Part shown: positions 34,579-35,624 of the stretch, piece after piece
How positions within the stretch are numbered: the stretch's first letter is position 1
How the letters are laid out: every line of letters starts with the position of its first letter
Assembly (NCBI RefSeq): GCF_001644035.1
Contig: NZ_LUUG01000092.1
Span: forward strand, 1-35,624
Source of the DNA: Methylomonas methanica
GTDB lineage: Bacteria > Pseudomonadota > Gammaproteobacteria > Methylococcales > Methylomonadaceae
Reading direction: 5' to 3'
DNA length: 35,624 bases
Notes under the pieces: model-generated
The model's input: the letters and a program-made list of their open reading frames with translations, nothing else
The model's database searches: none
Told to the model about the DNA's origin: nothing
Translations under genes and position numbers: made by a program

Positions 34579-34997
34579 TTTTGCGCTCCAGTGTTCGCTT
34601 GCTCCACAGTTGGCGCGGGGGCGGCCGTCGCCGCTTTGTCCTTCTGCTCAATCCGTTCAATCAATTTATTCATCAAAGCCTGCGACTCCGGATACAAAGC
34701 GCGCTCCTTTTGGAAGTTTGCGATGGCGCCGGCTTTATCGCCCCGGGTATAAAGCAAAAATCCATAATCGGCATACACACCCGGCGGCACCATTCTGTGT
34801 TGTCTTTCCGCCTCGAGCAGGGTTTGACTCAAATAGGCATCAGTCTGCTGAGGATTATTTTGCACATAGCGCTCGAACAGACTGGTTTCATAGTCGCCCC
34901 AATAAAAGAGTCCGGACGGGGCGCAGCCGGCCAACATCACGGCTGACAGCAAAACCATGAAGCCCCCCGTCATTCGCCTACGAAACCTTAAGTACAT
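34575..34997 (-). CDS. DUF4810 family lipoprotein
   Basis: This 140-aa lipoprotein has the signal MYLRFRRRMTGGFMVLLSAV and lipobox LAGC. The mature part matches DUF4810: GLFYWGDYETSLFERYVQ, then TPR-like helices (YADYGFLLYTRGDKAGAIANF, ERALYPESQALMNKLIERI) and an Ala/Pro-rich tail. The ATG at 34997 is preferred over an open frame to 35048 because AAGGA lies 8 nt upstream and the extension overlaps the previous gene. It sits 25 nt after the CsgG-like gene and overlaps the next gene by 4 nt. It probably acts as an envelope accessory protein of the CsgG-type partner (inferred from conserved order). Confidence 0.86.
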   Translation of the reverse strand: MYLRFRRRMTGGFMVLLSAVMLAGCAPSGLFYWGDYETSLFERYVQNNPQQTDAYLSQTLLEAERQHRMVPPGVYADYGFLLYTRGDKAGAIANFQKERALYPESQALMNKLIERIEQKDKAATAAPAPTVEQANTGAQK

Positions 34998-35022
34998 ATG
35001 CAGAATCCTTTCAGTGTTTTGC

Positions 35023-35624
35023 TTACTGCGGCGCTTTACCACGGGCATCCAAGGTGGACACCACGTTGTTGATCATATTGACGATGGCAGCATCGATTGC
35101 CTTACCTTCAAGCGTTGAATCGAAACCCGCCGTACCGCCAAAGCCCAAGGTGCTGGACGCTGAAATAGACGCCTCTCCAGAACCTTCCTGGCTGTAAAAC
35201 ACCGCCCCGGATTTAGGATCTACGAGTCGCAGAACTACCCTGGCGCGGGCGCGTTGAGTCTTTTCCTTGCCAACCAACCATACGCCGCCGGTGGTATCGC
35301 GGCCCAACTCCACCACCGAGCCCATCACCAAGGCATCGACGCCCGTCAGGTTTTGCTTAAACTCGGCCTCGGTTTTGCCCATCAATTCGGCCTCCGATTT
35401 AAGCTTGTTAATGTCCTGGCGCTCAACCACATTGAAATGCTGAGTTGCCATCAAATGTCGAGACAATAAATCAGCGGCTTGCTTGCCGATCCGGTCCCCT
35501 GATTGGTCGGTAAACAACCCGCTGCCATACACCGATTCGTTGGTAAATCGCGAGACGGCAATCGTCATCCGACTGGCGGCCGGTAACGGCGAGAACGTCA
35601 CCTGCGGAGTTATAACTAAATCTG
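35023..35624 (-). CDS. CsgG/HfaB-family lipoprotein, partial (5' end beyond the window)
   Basis: At least 200 residues are present and the frame stays open to the window edge, so the true start and signal peptide lie outside; an internal GTG at 35601 is not the start. The visible part matches the CsgG family: MTIAVSRFTNESVYGSG, ADLLSRHLMATQHFNVVERQDINKL, LTGVDALVMGSVVELG, and ARVVLRLVDPKSGAVFYSQEGSGEA. CsgG forms outer-membrane secretion pores for curli, but this genus-wide group linked to DUF4810 and DUF799 is separate and there are no curli genes here. It is the first visible gene of a three-lipoprotein operon. Confidence 0.88.
   Translation of the reverse strand, partial: DLVITPQVTFSPLPAASRMTIAVSRFTNESVYGSGLFTDQSGDRIGKQAADLLSRHLMATQHFNVVERQDINKLKSEAELMGKTEAEFKQNLTGVDALVMGSVVELGRDTTGGVWLVGKEKTQRARARVVLRLVDPKSGAVFYSQEGSGEASISASSTLGFGGTAGFDSTLEGKAIDAAIVNMINNVVSTLDARGKAPQ

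Overview
The window looks like chromosomal DNA of a gammaproteobacterium. Mid-range base composition, the NtrB/NtrC and PurM sequences, the DUF2066-purM pair, the CsgG/DUF4810/GNA1162 lipoprotein trio and a DabAB-SulP inorganic-carbon cluster together suggest a methylotroph or methanotroph of the Methylococcales (Methylomonas-like). That assignment is inferred from gene content; no rRNA or methane-oxidation marker is present. I recognise 29 protein genes, one cut by the right edge. I found no rRNA, tRNA, CRISPR array, transposase or prophage.

Layout. 1-2.8 kb: a TVP38-membrane/disulfide-oxidoreductase fusion and a TIGR04282-type glycosyltransferase, 3 nt apart. 2.8-5.0 kb: a nested inverted repeat, a DUF1508 (YegP-like) gene behind a near-perfect sigma-54 promoter, an unknown 205-aa gene and a YgjV-like membrane protein. 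5.1-10.5 kb: malic enzyme, a POT peptide transporter, an unknown lipoprotein and DctA, i.e. C4-acid and peptide metabolism. 10.4-15.0 kb: an isolated protein that looks like fused type VI sheath subunits TssB and TssC, divergent from a PutA without a DNA-binding domain. 15.1-18.1 kb: a lone ParB-like protein, an alpha/beta-hydrolase lipoprotein and exonuclease III. 18.1-21.1 kb: ntrB-ntrC behind a candidate sigma-54 promoter and NtrC-like sites. 21.2-23.2 kb: a dynamin-like protein with a degenerate P-loop and a small membrane protein. 23.1-26.2 kb: DUF2066, purM, a YjdM/PhnA zinc-ribbon protein and a small unknown. 26.4-33.7 kb: dabB-dabA on the minus strand, divergent from a SulP transporter, then a DUF2490 outer-membrane-type protein. 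34.0-35.6 kb: a GNA1162/DUF4810/CsgG lipoprotein operon.

The most interesting result is regulatory. Three intergenic regions carry four correctly spaced -24/-12 elements: upstream of yegP, ntrB, dabA and, more weakly, sulP. The dabA and sulP elements face away from each other. A perfect 8+8 bp palindrome sits almost exactly midway, about 115 bp upstream of each predicted transcription start. This is what one enhancer-binding activator driving both halves of an inorganic-carbon uptake system through sigma-54 would look like. The other leading items are the orphan TssB-TssC fusion and the dynamin-like/membrane protein pair. Intergenic DNA also carries several families of small palindromic repeats.
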